From positions 1 to 6,035 of the forward strand of contig QGUX01000212.1 of the NCBI GenBank assembly GCA_003242275.1: a DNA stretch of 6,035 nt, written 5' to 3'. The stretch comes from Pseudomonadota bacterium. Lineage in GTDB: Bacteria > Pseudomonadota > Gammaproteobacteria > Steroidobacterales > Steroidobacteraceae. Shown here piece by piece: positions 1 through 6,027 of this stretch; positions within the stretch are counted from its first letter, which is position 1; each line of letters starts with the position of its first letter. The notes beneath the pieces are model-generated. The model ran no database searches, was not told the DNA's origin, and saw nothing but the letters and a program-made list of their open reading frames with translations. Position numbers and translations under genes: made by a program.

Positions 1-1247
1 AGCGCTGGTTCAACATCCTGCGTGAGGTGCTGGGCTGGCGCGTGGGGCGGCGCGACATGCGCGAGATCAAGGACGGCGTGCGCTTCCAGACGGAGGAGCG
101 GGTCCCGCCCGCGCCGCTGCTGGACGAGAGCCCGCTGCCCCCCATCACCATCGACTGGCGCGTGATGCTGTTCGATGCCGACGGCGACATCCTGATCCAG
201 CCGCCCGGCGAACTGCAGGAAACCGAACTGGCGGTCAGGCTGCCGATCCGGGTCGACAACCAGGTGGTCGGTTACCTGGGATACGTGCCGCGGCTGCGGC
301 TGGTGCAGTCGCTGGAGTCGATCACCGCACGGCAGCAGTCGCGCCGCTTCGGCGTGATCGGCATCGGCATGCTGGCCGCGGTGCTGCTGAATGCGGCGCT
401 GATCGCCAACTGGCTGTCGCGGCGCCTGCGCGCGCTGGGACAGGGCGCCACGGCACTGGCGCGCGGCGACTACGGCACGCGCATCCCGGTCCGCGGGCAC
501 GATGAGCTGGCCAGGCTGGCCGGGGACTTCAACCACCTCGCGGAGGCGCTCGCCGCCGCGCAGCGTGGACGCCAGCAATGGATCGCCGACATTGCGCACG
601 AGCTGCGTACGCCGCTGACCGCGCTGCGCGCGGAGATCGAGGCGGTGCAGGATGGCGTGCGTCCGCTGACGCAGACCAGCATCGCCTCGGTGGCGCAGGA
701 GGTGCAGCGCCTGACGCGCCTGGTCGAGGACCTGCGCACCCTGTCGCTGTCGGACCTCGGTGCGCTGACCTACCGCAAGGCGCCGTTGAACCTGGCCGAG
801 TGCATCGACGATGCGCTGTTCACCGCCCGCGCCGCGATCGAGGCGGCGCGCCTCGAGGTGGAACTCGACCTCGACCGCTCGGTGATGATCGAGGCCGACG
901 AGGACCGCCTGGCACAGGTGTTCGCGAACCTGTTGCAGAACACGCTGCGTTACAGCGATCCGCCGGCGAAGCTGGTCATCCGCGTCGCCACCGAGGGCGA
1001 GATGGCACGCATCGACTGGGAGGACTCGGCCCCCGGCGTGAGCGACCAGGACCTGCCGCGCCTGACCGAGCGGCTCTACCGCGTGGATGCCTCGCGCTCC
1101 AGCAGCAGCGGTGGCAGCGGCCTGGGACTGGCCATCGTCCAGGCCATCGTCACCGGCCACGGCGGGCACATGGAGGCGGCCCATTCCGCCCTGGGCGGCC
1201 TGCGCTGGTGCATCCGTTTTCCGCTGGCGGCAAACTCGGCTGCATGA
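1..1247 (+). CDS. baeS: BaeS-like envelope-stress sensor histidine kinase (5' end outside window)
   Basis: Inner-membrane sensor kinase that autophosphorylates on His and passes the phosphate to the adjacent BaeR-like regulator. The frame is open to position 3, so the gene is cut by the window edge. Numbering from the internal GTG at 27, residues 1-105 are the end of the periplasmic sensor region, 107-130 a membrane segment, 130-180 a HAMP linker and 185-400 the kinase core. The H-box has His191 in IAHELRTPL, the N-box is at 292-309 (NLLQNTLRYS), and the ATP-lid G-boxes are DSAPGV (333-338) and GGSGLGLAI (362-370). DSAPGVSD, the QDGVR stretch after the H-box and the AAHS..GG ending match E. 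coli BaeS as I remember it. By comparison, about 70-80 N-terminal residues, including the first membrane segment, are missing. The stop overlaps the baeR start (ATGA), indicating translational coupling. In E. coli the pair responds to envelope stress and controls mdtABCD and acrD. The signal and targets here are not visible. Confidence 0.9.
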   Translation, partial: RWFNILREVLGWRVGRRDMREIKDGVRFQTEERVPPAPLLDESPLPPITIDWRVMLFDADGDILIQPPGELQETELAVRLPIRVDNQVVGYLGYVPRLRLVQSLESITARQQSRRFGVIGIGMLAAVLLNAALIANWLSRRLRALGQGATALARGDYGTRIPVRGHDELARLAGDFNHLAEALAAAQRGRQQWIADIAHELRTPLTALRAEIEAVQDGVRPLTQTSIASVAQEVQRLTRLVEDLRTLSLSDLGALTYRKAPLNLAECIDDALFTARAAIEAARLEVELDLDRSVMIEADEDRLAQVFANLLQNTLRYSDPPAKLVIRVATEGEMARIDWEDSAPGVSDQDLPRLTERLYRVDASRSSSSGGSGLGLAIVQAIVTGHGGHMEAAHSALGGLRWCIRFPLAANSAA

Positions 1248-1963
1248 ACAATGCACCGGGGCCGCAGAACGCCCGCATCCTGATCGTCGAGGACGAGGAC
1301 AAGATTGCCGACGTGCTGCGCGACTACCTGCGGCAGCACGGCTACGAGACGCACCGCATCGCGCGCGGCGACGAGGTCGAGGACTGGGTGCGCGCGAATC
1401 CGGTGGACCTCGTCCTGCTCGACGTGATGCTGCCCGGCCTGGACGGCATGGAGGTGTGCCGGCGGCTGCGCACGTTCTCCGACGCCGCCATCATCATGGT
1501 CACCGCCCGGGTGGACGAGATCGACCGCCTGCTGGGACTGGGCCTCGGCGCCGACGACTACATCTGCAAGCCCTTCAGTCCGCGCGAGGTGGTGGCGCGC
1601 GTGGCCACGGTGCTGCGGCGGACGCGGCGCGCGCAGCAGGCCGCCGGCCCGCGCAACAGCGGCCTGGTGCTGGACGAGTCGGGCTGGCGCGCCACGCTCG
1701 ACGGGCATCCGCTGGACCTGACCGCGGTGGAGTTCAAGCTGCTGTCGGTGCTGGCCAGCCAGCCCGGCCGCATCTTCACCCGCGACCAGCTGATGGACCA
1801 CATGTACCGCGACGAGCGCGTGGTGGCCGACCGCACGGTGGACAGCCACGTGAAGAAGCTGCGCCGCAAGATCGCGGAGGTCGCGCCGGGAGAGGAATTC
1901 ATCCACTCGGTGTACGGGGTGGGCTACTGCTACGAGGACCGCCGCCACTCCCAGGCGACGTGA
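1244..1963 (+). CDS. baeR: BaeR-like OmpR-family response regulator
   Basis: Cytoplasmic DNA-binding response regulator of 239 residues, the usual length for the OmpR/PhoB family. The receiver domain (about 11-126) has the acidic pair Glu16-Asp17, phosphoacceptor Asp60 in LLDVMLPG, Thr87 in MVTA and Lys109 in ICKPFSPRE. The winged-helix domain (about 137-232) contains the recognition region DRTVDSHVKKLRRKI and ends in the typical VYGVGYCYE. The run from FSD (78-80) through EIDRLLGL and GADDYICKP to SPREVVARV is close to E. coli BaeR, so I assign the name with good confidence. The start is the ATG overlapping the kinase stop by 4 bases. There is only a weak purine-rich site (ggcgg) upstream, so translation probably depends on coupling. 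A strong hairpin starts 5 bases after the stop, so the operon seems to end here. In E. coli the efflux genes lie upstream of baeS, which would be outside this window. Confidence 0.93.
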   Translation: MNNAPGPQNARILIVEDEDKIADVLRDYLRQHGYETHRIARGDEVEDWVRANPVDLVLLDVMLPGLDGMEVCRRLRTFSDAAIIMVTARVDEIDRLLGLGLGADDYICKPFSPREVVARVATVLRRTRRAQQAAGPRNSGLVLDESGWRATLDGHPLDLTAVEFKLLSVLASQPGRIFTRDQLMDHMYRDERVVADRTVDSHVKKLRRKIAEVAPGEEFIHSVYGVGYCYEDRRHSQAT

Positions 1964-1968
1964 CTGCA

Positions 1969-1998
1969 GCCGGCCGGTGAAGGCAGGGACCGGCCGGC
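1969..1998 (+). terminator. Hairpin terminator after baeR
   Basis: GCCGGCCGGT (1969-1978) and ACCGGCCGGC (1989-1998) form a perfect 10-bp inverted repeat with a 10-base loop, starting 5 bases after the baeR stop. Only CTTGG follows, so the U-tract is poor. It could be an intrinsic terminator of the type common in GC-rich genomes or a 3'-end stabilising stem. Position and stem strength support a transcript end. Confidence 0.62.
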
Positions 1999-2057
1999 CT
2001 TGGCCCGCGGGGAGCTGGCGCCCTGGAGTACCATCCCGGGCACGGCGAACACGGCAT

Positions 2058-2064
2058 GGGAGGG
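2058..2064 (+). promoter_or_regulatory. Ribosome binding site fixing the start of the propeller gene
   Basis: GGGAGGG lies 4 bases before the ATG at 2069. The frame stays open upstream to an ATG at 2000, but that start lies almost against the baeR hairpin and would put a non-hydrophobic stretch ahead of the signal peptide. This site and the signal peptide together select 2069. Confidence 0.65.
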
Positions 2065-2068
2065 CGTC

Positions 2069-3163
2069 ATGCGCAAGCGCAGGCTGGTCGGGGCGGCTTG
2101 GGCGGGAATATCGGCAGGGTTGCTGGCCGGTGCGTCCGGCGCGGCGCAGCCGGCGGCCGTGGCGGCACCGGCGTCCTGTGATCCCGATGGGGACCTGCAC
2201 TACATCTGCGGCCCGGTGAACGCCGAGGACGTGGTCCGCCTCGGCAACACCCGCTGGGTGATCGCTTCCGGCCTCGACGGCCCGCTCAATGGCGGTGCGC
2301 CGGCGCGCGGCCACCTCTATCTGGTCGACAGCCAGGCGAAGACGGCCATCGACTGGTTCCCCGGCAGGGCGCGCCCCGCGCAGGCCGACCACAGCCTGTT
2401 CCACGCTTGCCCGGGACCGGTCGACGCGGCCGCGTTCTCGGCGCATGGGCTGGCGCTGCGCGAGCGTTCCGCGGGGCGTTTCCGCCTGTATGTGACCGCG
2501 CATGGCGCGCGCGAGGCCATCGAGGTGTTCGACATCGACGCCACCGGCGCCGAGCCGGCCATTGCCTGGGCCGGCTGCGTGGTGCTGCCCGGGAAGGTGT
2601 CGGCCAACGGCGTGGCCATCCTGCCTGACTGGGGTTTCGTCACCACGCAGTTCGTCGATCGCAGCCTGCCGCTGCAGCAGTCATTCGGGCAGGTGATGGC
2701 CGGGCAGGTCAGCGGCGGACTGTACGAGTGGCATCCGGGCGGCAGGGTCGAGCCCATTGCTGGCACGGAGCTCTCCGGTCCCAACGGCATCGTGGTGTCG
2801 CCGGACGGCCGCACGCTGTTCGTGGCCGCCTATGGCACGCACGAGGTGGTGCGCTTCCGCCGCGAGGGTACGGGTGCGCCCGCGAAGGATGTGATCAGCC
2901 TCGGCATCACGCCGGACAACCTGCGCTGGAGCGCCGGCGGCAAGGTGCTGGCGGCCGGCGGCGTGCATGCGCCCGGCACCGCGCCGGGTGCGGCAGGCTG
3001 GGCGGTGGTCGAGATCGATCCGCAGAGCCTGGCCGTGCGCAAGGTGGCGGGCGGCCAGAAGCTCACCGGCATGCAGGGCGTCACCGCGGCCGTGGACGTG
3101 GGCCGCGAGATCTGGCTGGGCACCTTCAGCGGCGACCGCATCGGTTACGTGACCCTGCCCTGA
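2069..3163 (+). CDS. Exported paraoxonase/SMP-30-like six-bladed propeller protein, probable lactonase or arylesterase
   Basis: A 364-residue protein. Residues 1-25 form a Sec signal (MRKRR, then a hydrophobic core, then ASGAAQ), so it should act in the periplasm or outside the cell. The rest reads as repeated beta blades, with PNGIVVSPDGRTLFVA (238-253) typical of the SMP-30/gluconolactonase/paraoxonase superfamily. Aligned from memory to human PON1, Glu53-Asp54 (NAEDVV), Asn180, Asn239 and Asp283-Asn284 fall on calcium ligands. His126 (SAHGL) and His145 (YVTAHG) fall on the His115/His134 pair. The PON1 Asp next to Asn168 is Gly181 here, so the structural calcium site may be altered. Family members hydrolyse lactones or aryl esters, and the substrate here is unknown. 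It stands alone, with a terminator-like hairpin upstream and a convergent gene downstream. Alternatives are a gluconolactonase-like or strictosidine-synthase-like enzyme. The fold is well supported, the reaction only inferred. Confidence 0.8.
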   Translation: MRKRRLVGAAWAGISAGLLAGASGAAQPAAVAAPASCDPDGDLHYICGPVNAEDVVRLGNTRWVIASGLDGPLNGGAPARGHLYLVDSQAKTAIDWFPGRARPAQADHSLFHACPGPVDAAAFSAHGLALRERSAGRFRLYVTAHGAREAIEVFDIDATGAEPAIAWAGCVVLPGKVSANGVAILPDWGFVTTQFVDRSLPLQQSFGQVMAGQVSGGLYEWHPGGRVEPIAGTELSGPNGIVVSPDGRTLFVAAYGTHEVVRFRREGTGAPAKDVISLGITPDNLRWSAGGKVLAAGGVHAPGTAPGAAGWAVVEIDPQSLAVRKVAGGQKLTGMQGVTAAVDVGREIWLGTFSGDRIGYVTLP

Positions 3164-3164
3164 G

Positions 3165-3186
3165 CCGCGCGCAGTGCGGCGCGCGG
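3165..3186 (+). terminator. GC-rich hairpin after the propeller gene
   Basis: CCGCGCGC (3165-3172) and GCGCGCGG (3179-3186) form a perfect 8-bp stem with a 6-base loop directly after the TGA at 3161-3163. There is no U-tract. It is probably a transcript-end stem, possibly serving both convergent genes. Confidence 0.45.
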
Positions 3187-3194
3187 GTCACGCG

Positions 3195-3207
3195 CCGGGC
3201 TTCCCGG
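3195..3207 (-). terminator. Short hairpin after the membrane-protein gene
   Basis: CCGGG and CCCGG arms (3195-3199 and 3203-3207) with a 3-base loop lie 12 bases past the stop of the minus-strand gene. The stem is only 5 bp and no T-run follows, so this is a weak candidate for the 3' end of that transcript. Confidence 0.25.
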
Positions 3208-3219
3208 TCTTCGTGATGG

Positions 3220-3936
3220 CTACAGGATGGCCGCCGCGAAGTCGTGCCACCACTGGCTGGCGCCGATCCTCAGGCGCATGCCCGTCAGCAGCAGCAGGCA
3301 GGGCACCAGCGCGAAGAAATACGCCGGATGGATGCGCCGCCGGGTGACGAGGTCGTACACCGGGCCGGCGAAGACCAGCGCCAGGTACGTGTAGAGCTGC
3401 CGGTCCATCTCGCCGACCAGCAGCGGCGCGCGGCCGATGGCCGCGCCGAGCAGCCCGCCCACGGTGGCCATCATCATCAGCCGCTTGTGCGCGTCCGGCG
3501 AGCGGCGCCGGTAGCAGAGGCCGGCGATGAACAGCGGCGCGAACACGAACATGTCGAAGAACGGCACTGCCATCGCCTGGACGGGATCGGGCAGCGCGCC
3601 CAGCGGACCGCCGAATCCATTGCGCGTGGCATGGAAGGTGACCCAGAAGGCCATGAAGATCATGAAGAAGCCCAGCGCCGCGCCGAAGGTGCCGAGCTTC
3701 ACGTGCAGCGCGCGCCTGCCGCGCGCGATCAGCACGTTCTGCGCCACGAAGAACGCCATCCACAGCGTGAACACCACGCCGTGGAAATGGTAGATGGGCT
3801 CCAGCGGCCGCGCGCCGGGATTGGCCATGGCGAGGAAGAAACTCGGTGCGAAGCCCAGGAAGACGACCAGCGTGGCGATGACGGCCATTGCCGTGAAGAA
3901 CGCGCGGTCTCGAGCCATCGGATGAACGGCCGACAT
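3220..3936 (-). CDS. Uncharacterised seven-segment inner-membrane protein with conserved-looking histidines
   Basis: A 238-residue integral membrane protein with hydrophobic segments at about 12-35, 48-70, 81-103, 120-141, 151-173, 182-197 and 204-221. I know similar proteins only as unnamed hypotheticals. They share an HxHG..FTLW segment (His50 and His52 in segment 2), a LH..LG motif (His78), HKRLM before segment 5 (His150) and RRIHPA before segment 7 (His203). His102 lies at the end of segment 3. Several histidines in or near membrane segments would suit haem or metal binding, as in cytochrome b561-like or DUF2306-like proteins, but that is a guess and no known motif proves it. The start is the ATG at 3936-3934, preceded by GAGGCGGGG 5 bases away; the Met six codons later has no such site. 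The gene is divergent from the dioxygenase and convergent with the propeller gene, so it may be co-controlled with the dioxygenase. Confidence 0.82.
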   Translation of the reverse strand: MSAVHPMARDRAFFTAMAVIATLVVFLGFAPSFFLAMANPGARPLEPIYHFHGVVFTLWMAFFVAQNVLIARGRRALHVKLGTFGAALGFFMIFMAFWVTFHATRNGFGGPLGALPDPVQAMAVPFFDMFVFAPLFIAGLCYRRRSPDAHKRLMMMATVGGLLGAAIGRAPLLVGEMDRQLYTYLALVFAGPVYDLVTRRRIHPAYFFALVPCLLLLTGMRLRIGASQWWHDFAAAIL

Positions 3937-3975
3937 GGGAACCCCGCCTCGTCCCGGATCTTCAGGTCCGGTTCT

Positions 3976-3999
3976 GCGGCCGACTGTACTCCCGGCCGC
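3976..3999. repeat. Perfect inverted repeat in the divergent intergenic region (candidate operator)
   Basis: GCGGCCG (3976-3982) and CGGCCGC (3993-3999) are perfect reverse complements separated by 10 bases. They lie between the divergent starts and flank the proposed -10 of the minus-strand promoter. This spacing would suit a dimeric repressor or activator. In such GC-rich DNA a chance repeat is possible, since CGGCCG is itself palindromic. Confidence 0.35.
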
Positions 4000-4012
4000 G
4001 GGTGATAGCCAA
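3983..4012 (-). promoter_or_regulatory. Possible sigma70-type promoter for the membrane-protein gene
   Basis: On the minus strand, TTGGCT (4012-4007) and TACAGT (3988-3983) each match 4 of 6 consensus bases at 18-base spacing, about 47 bases ahead of the ATG. The -10 sits in the loop of the inverted repeat at 3976-3999. This is a weak prediction from consensus alone. Confidence 0.3.
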
Positions 4013-4050
4013 ACAGCAGGGGTCGATTGGCGCATACTGCGGCGAAAACC

Positions 4051-4059
4051 AAAGGGGGG
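4051..4059 (+). promoter_or_regulatory. Ribosome binding site of the dioxygenase gene
   Basis: AAAGGGGGG ends 4 bases before the ATG at 4064. A GTG sits immediately before that ATG but would be only 1 base from the G-run, so the ATG is the better start. Confidence 0.6.
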
Positions 4060-4063
4060 TGTG

Positions 4064-4924
4064 ATGCGCGAGTTCGACGAGCGGCAGATCACGGCGGCGG
4101 TGCTGGCGCGCATGGACCAGTGCCAGGATGTGCGCTTCCGCGAGGTGATGGGCGCGCTGGTGCGGCACCTGCACGACTTCGTGCGCGAGGTGAGGCTGAC
4201 CGAGGAGGAATGGATGGCCGCGATCCAGTTCCTCACCGACACCGGCAAGGCCTGCACCGACAGGCGCCAGGAGTTCATCCTGCTGTCCGACACCCTGGGT
4301 GTGTCCATCCTGGTGATCACGCTGAACCACCCGGCCACCGGCGGCACCACCGATTCCACGGTGCTGGGGCCGTATTACTGGGAGGGCGCGCCGGAACTTC
4401 CCAACGGCGCCAACCTGGCCGAGGGCGTGAAGGGCGAACCGGCCTTCTACTCGGGCCGCGTGCTCAGCAGCGACGGCACGCCCATCGCCGGCGCACTGCT
4501 CGACGTCTGGTCCGGCGATGGCGAGGGCACCTACGACATGCAGATGGAGGGTGACGTGGGAATGAAGGCCCGCGGCCGCATCCGCACGGATGCCGAGGGC
4601 CGCTACAGCTTCCGCTCCATCAAGCCCACGTCCTATCCGGTGCCCACCGACGGGCCGGTGGGGCGCATGCTGCGCAGGATGGGACGCCATCCCATGCGTC
4701 CCGGGCACATCCACATGATCGTCTCGGCCGCGGGGCACCATGCCGTGACCACGCACCTGTTCGCGGCCGGCAGCGAATACCTGGACTCGGACGCGGTGTT
4801 CGGCGTGAAGGAATCGCTGGTCACCGCCTTCCACCGCCACCCGCCCGGCGTCGCGCCGGATGGCTCGCGGCTCGACGTGCCGTACTACACGGTGGACTAC
4901 GATTTCAGGCTGCGGCGCGCGTAG
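4064..4924 (+). CDS. Intradiol ring-cleavage dioxygenase, probable hydroxyquinol 1,2-dioxygenase
   Basis: A 286-residue cytoplasmic non-haem Fe(III) enzyme expected to open a dihydroxylated ring between the two hydroxyls; with hydroxyquinol the product is maleylacetate. Residues 22-95 form the helical N-terminal dimerisation domain (HLHDFVREV, EEEW, RQEFILLSDTLGVS). The catalytic beta-sandwich follows. Predicted iron ligands are Tyr105 (GPYYWEGAP), Tyr191 (PTSYPVPTDGPVG), His215 and His217 (RPGHIH). Arg212 lies just before the histidines. YPVPTDGPVG, GRHPMRPGHIH and YLDSDAVFGVKESL are the forms I associate with hydroxyquinol enzymes rather than catechol 1,2-dioxygenases, whose length is also usually greater (about 300 or more). 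Chlorocatechol or catechol activity cannot be excluded. A codon-frame extension upstream to 3935 overlaps the divergent gene and is rejected. No maleylacetate reductase or hydroxylase is next to it, so the pathway context is missing. It is divergent from the membrane protein and convergent with the esterase. Confidence 0.88.
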   Translation: MREFDERQITAAVLARMDQCQDVRFREVMGALVRHLHDFVREVRLTEEEWMAAIQFLTDTGKACTDRRQEFILLSDTLGVSILVITLNHPATGGTTDSTVLGPYYWEGAPELPNGANLAEGVKGEPAFYSGRVLSSDGTPIAGALLDVWSGDGEGTYDMQMEGDVGMKARGRIRTDAEGRYSFRSIKPTSYPVPTDGPVGRMLRRMGRHPMRPGHIHMIVSAAGHHAVTTHLFAAGSEYLDSDAVFGVKESLVTAFHRHPPGVAPDGSRLDVPYYTVDYDFRLRRA

Positions 4925-4940
4925 CCGCCTGGACGGGGAT

Positions 4941-4969
4941 GCGGGTGCAGGCGGCGGCCGGGCACCCGC
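4941..4969. terminator. Shared hairpin between the convergent dioxygenase and esterase genes
   Basis: GCGGGTGC (4941-4948) and GCACCCGC (4962-4969) form a perfect 8-bp stem with a 13-base GC-rich loop, in the middle of the 56-bp gap between the two stop codons. Neither strand has a T-run. Its central position fits a bidirectional transcript end. Confidence 0.45.
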
Positions 4970-4980
4970 GGCCGGCGCGC

Positions 4981-5970
4981 CTACTGCGCGTCGAGGTGAC
5001 TCTCGAAGAAGGGCAGCACCTTCCCGATGAAGCGCGCACCCACCCTGTTGCCGTGGTTGCCCTCGTAGATCTCGTACTGGTGCGCCACGCCCAGGCGGGT
5101 GAGTGCCTCGGAGAAGCGGGTATTGCCGGCGAGCAGGCCATCCTGGTCACCCACGTCCAGCATGATGCCGCGGTAGCTCTTCAGCTCGGGCACGTACTGG
5201 TCCACGAACACCAGCGGTGAGTTGGCCGCCCAGCGCTCGGCTGCCAGCGGCACCGGCTTGCCGTCGGCATCGAAGGGCAGGTCGATGAAGTAGGGCGGCC
5301 TCTGCGGGTTCGGCGCCCAGGCTGCGGCCTGCGCCAGCGCGCCATTGGCCATGCTGCGCGGCTCGGGCCTGATCCCGGCCTTCAGCCGCTCGTGCTGGGC
5401 CTTCGAGGTCTCCTCGTTGGGCGGGGTGCGCAGGTCCACCGCCGAGCTCATCGCGTACAGCGCGCCGAACACCTCCGGATGCTTCATGCCGATGCGCAGC
5501 GTGCCGTAGCCGCCCATGGAGTGGCCGGCCAGCCCGCGGCTCTCGCGCTTCGCCAGGGTGCGGTAGTGGCTGTCGATGTAGCCGACGAGGTCCTTCGCGA
5601 TGAAGGACTCCCAGTCGCCGATGACGGGCGAGCTGGAGTAGAAGCTGCCGCCGAACAGCGTGAAGGCATCCGGCATCACCACGATGACCTCCCGCGCGCC
5701 GCCGGCGATGGCGGCATCCATCGAGGCAGGAATGCGCAGCACCTCGTTGGCATAGATCTCGGCGGTGACGGCGTAGCCGTGCAGGAAGTACACCACCGGG
5801 TAGCGCTTGTTGCTGCCGGCGTAGCCCGGAGGCAGGTACACGTGCACGTCGCGCGTGGCGTCGTTGCCCTGCAGGTTGCCGGCCAGTGCGGGGCCGTGCA
5901 CCCGGATCTTCTCCAGCGTGCCGGCCGGCTGGCCCGCGGCTGCGGCCGGGGGGATGCCGGCAGTGGGCAC
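4981..5970 (-). CDS. Esterase D / feruloyl-esterase-like alpha/beta hydrolase (N-terminus uncertain)
   Basis: Serine hydrolase of the putative-esterase family (PF00756 type). Counting from the GTG at 5970, the protein has 329 residues. The oxyanion-side HG motif is in YFLHGY (61-66). The nucleophile is Ser151 in AGHSMGG, the likely acid is Asp277 (DVGDQDG) and the base is His306 (EGNHGN), a complete triad. Relatives act on acyl or aryl esters (S-formylglutathione hydrolase, feruloyl esterase, esterase D); the substrate cannot be read from the sequence. Family members of this form usually have a secretion signal ending just before the GTLEKIRV stretch. Here PPAAAAGQ resembles the end of one, but no charged and hydrophobic start precedes it. 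The GTG has no ribosome binding site, and the frame stays open to the window edge, so the true start may lie beyond 6035 or be hidden by an indel in the six-G run at 5977-5982. Confidence 0.82.
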   Translation of the reverse strand: MPTAGIPPAAAAGQPAGTLEKIRVHGPALAGNLQGNDATRDVHVYLPPGYAGSNKRYPVVYFLHGYAVTAEIYANEVLRIPASMDAAIAGGAREVIVVMPDAFTLFGGSFYSSSPVIGDWESFIAKDLVGYIDSHYRTLAKRESRGLAGHSMGGYGTLRIGMKHPEVFGALYAMSSAVDLRTPPNEETSKAQHERLKAGIRPEPRSMANGALAQAAAWAPNPQRPPYFIDLPFDADGKPVPLAAERWAANSPLVFVDQYVPELKSYRGIMLDVGDQDGLLAGNTRFSEALTRLGVAHQYEIYEGNHGNRVGARFIGKVLPFFESHLDAQ

Positions 5971-6007
5971 AAGGCCGGGGGGCGAGAAGCGGCAAGGGAT
6001 GTTCCGA

Positions 6008-6027
6008 CCCGGGGCCCCCCGGGGCCC
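6008..6027. repeat. Two tandem copies of a 10-bp G/C-only unit at the window edge
   Basis: CCCGGGGCCC occurs at 6008-6017 and again at 6018-6027, giving alternating blocks of G and C. It lies upstream of the esterase, where a promoter or signal-peptide code would be expected. It may be real low-complexity DNA or a poorly resolved contig end. Confidence 0.5.

Noticed and set aside
1023..1040. Non-standard kinase G1 box (DSAPGV instead of DxGxG)
   Set aside because: It looked like a damaged ATP site, but E. coli BaeS has the same DSAPGV, so it is normal for this subfamily.
2029..2034. TACCAT as a -10 element for the propeller gene
   Set aside because: It matches 4 of 6 bases, but there is no acceptable -35 at 16-19 bases upstream. 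The nearest TTGGCC is 23 bases away.
1076..2503. Long minus-strand open frame of about 475 codons spanning baeS, baeR and the propeller gene
   Set aside because: It is an antisense shadow of well-supported genes. The translation is Arg/His/Ala-rich with no domain, and it runs straight across three genes and a terminator. Long spurious frames are common in very GC-rich DNA.
3244..4005. Plus-strand frame of about 253 codons opposite the membrane protein
   Set aside because: It is the Arg/Glu/His-rich shadow of a clearly hydrophobic minus-strand protein with a good ribosome binding site.
4010..4038. CATACT (4033-4038) as a -10 for the dioxygenase gene
   Set aside because: The -10 is fair, but the hexamer 17 bases upstream (CAAACA) matches only 3 of 6 positions. 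It is too weak to call, though it remains the best candidate.
3962..4840. Minus-strand open frame of about 292 codons opposite the dioxygenase
   Set aside because: It is antisense to a gene with all catalytic residues in place. Its composition is His/Ala/Gly/Arg-rich and it resembles no family.
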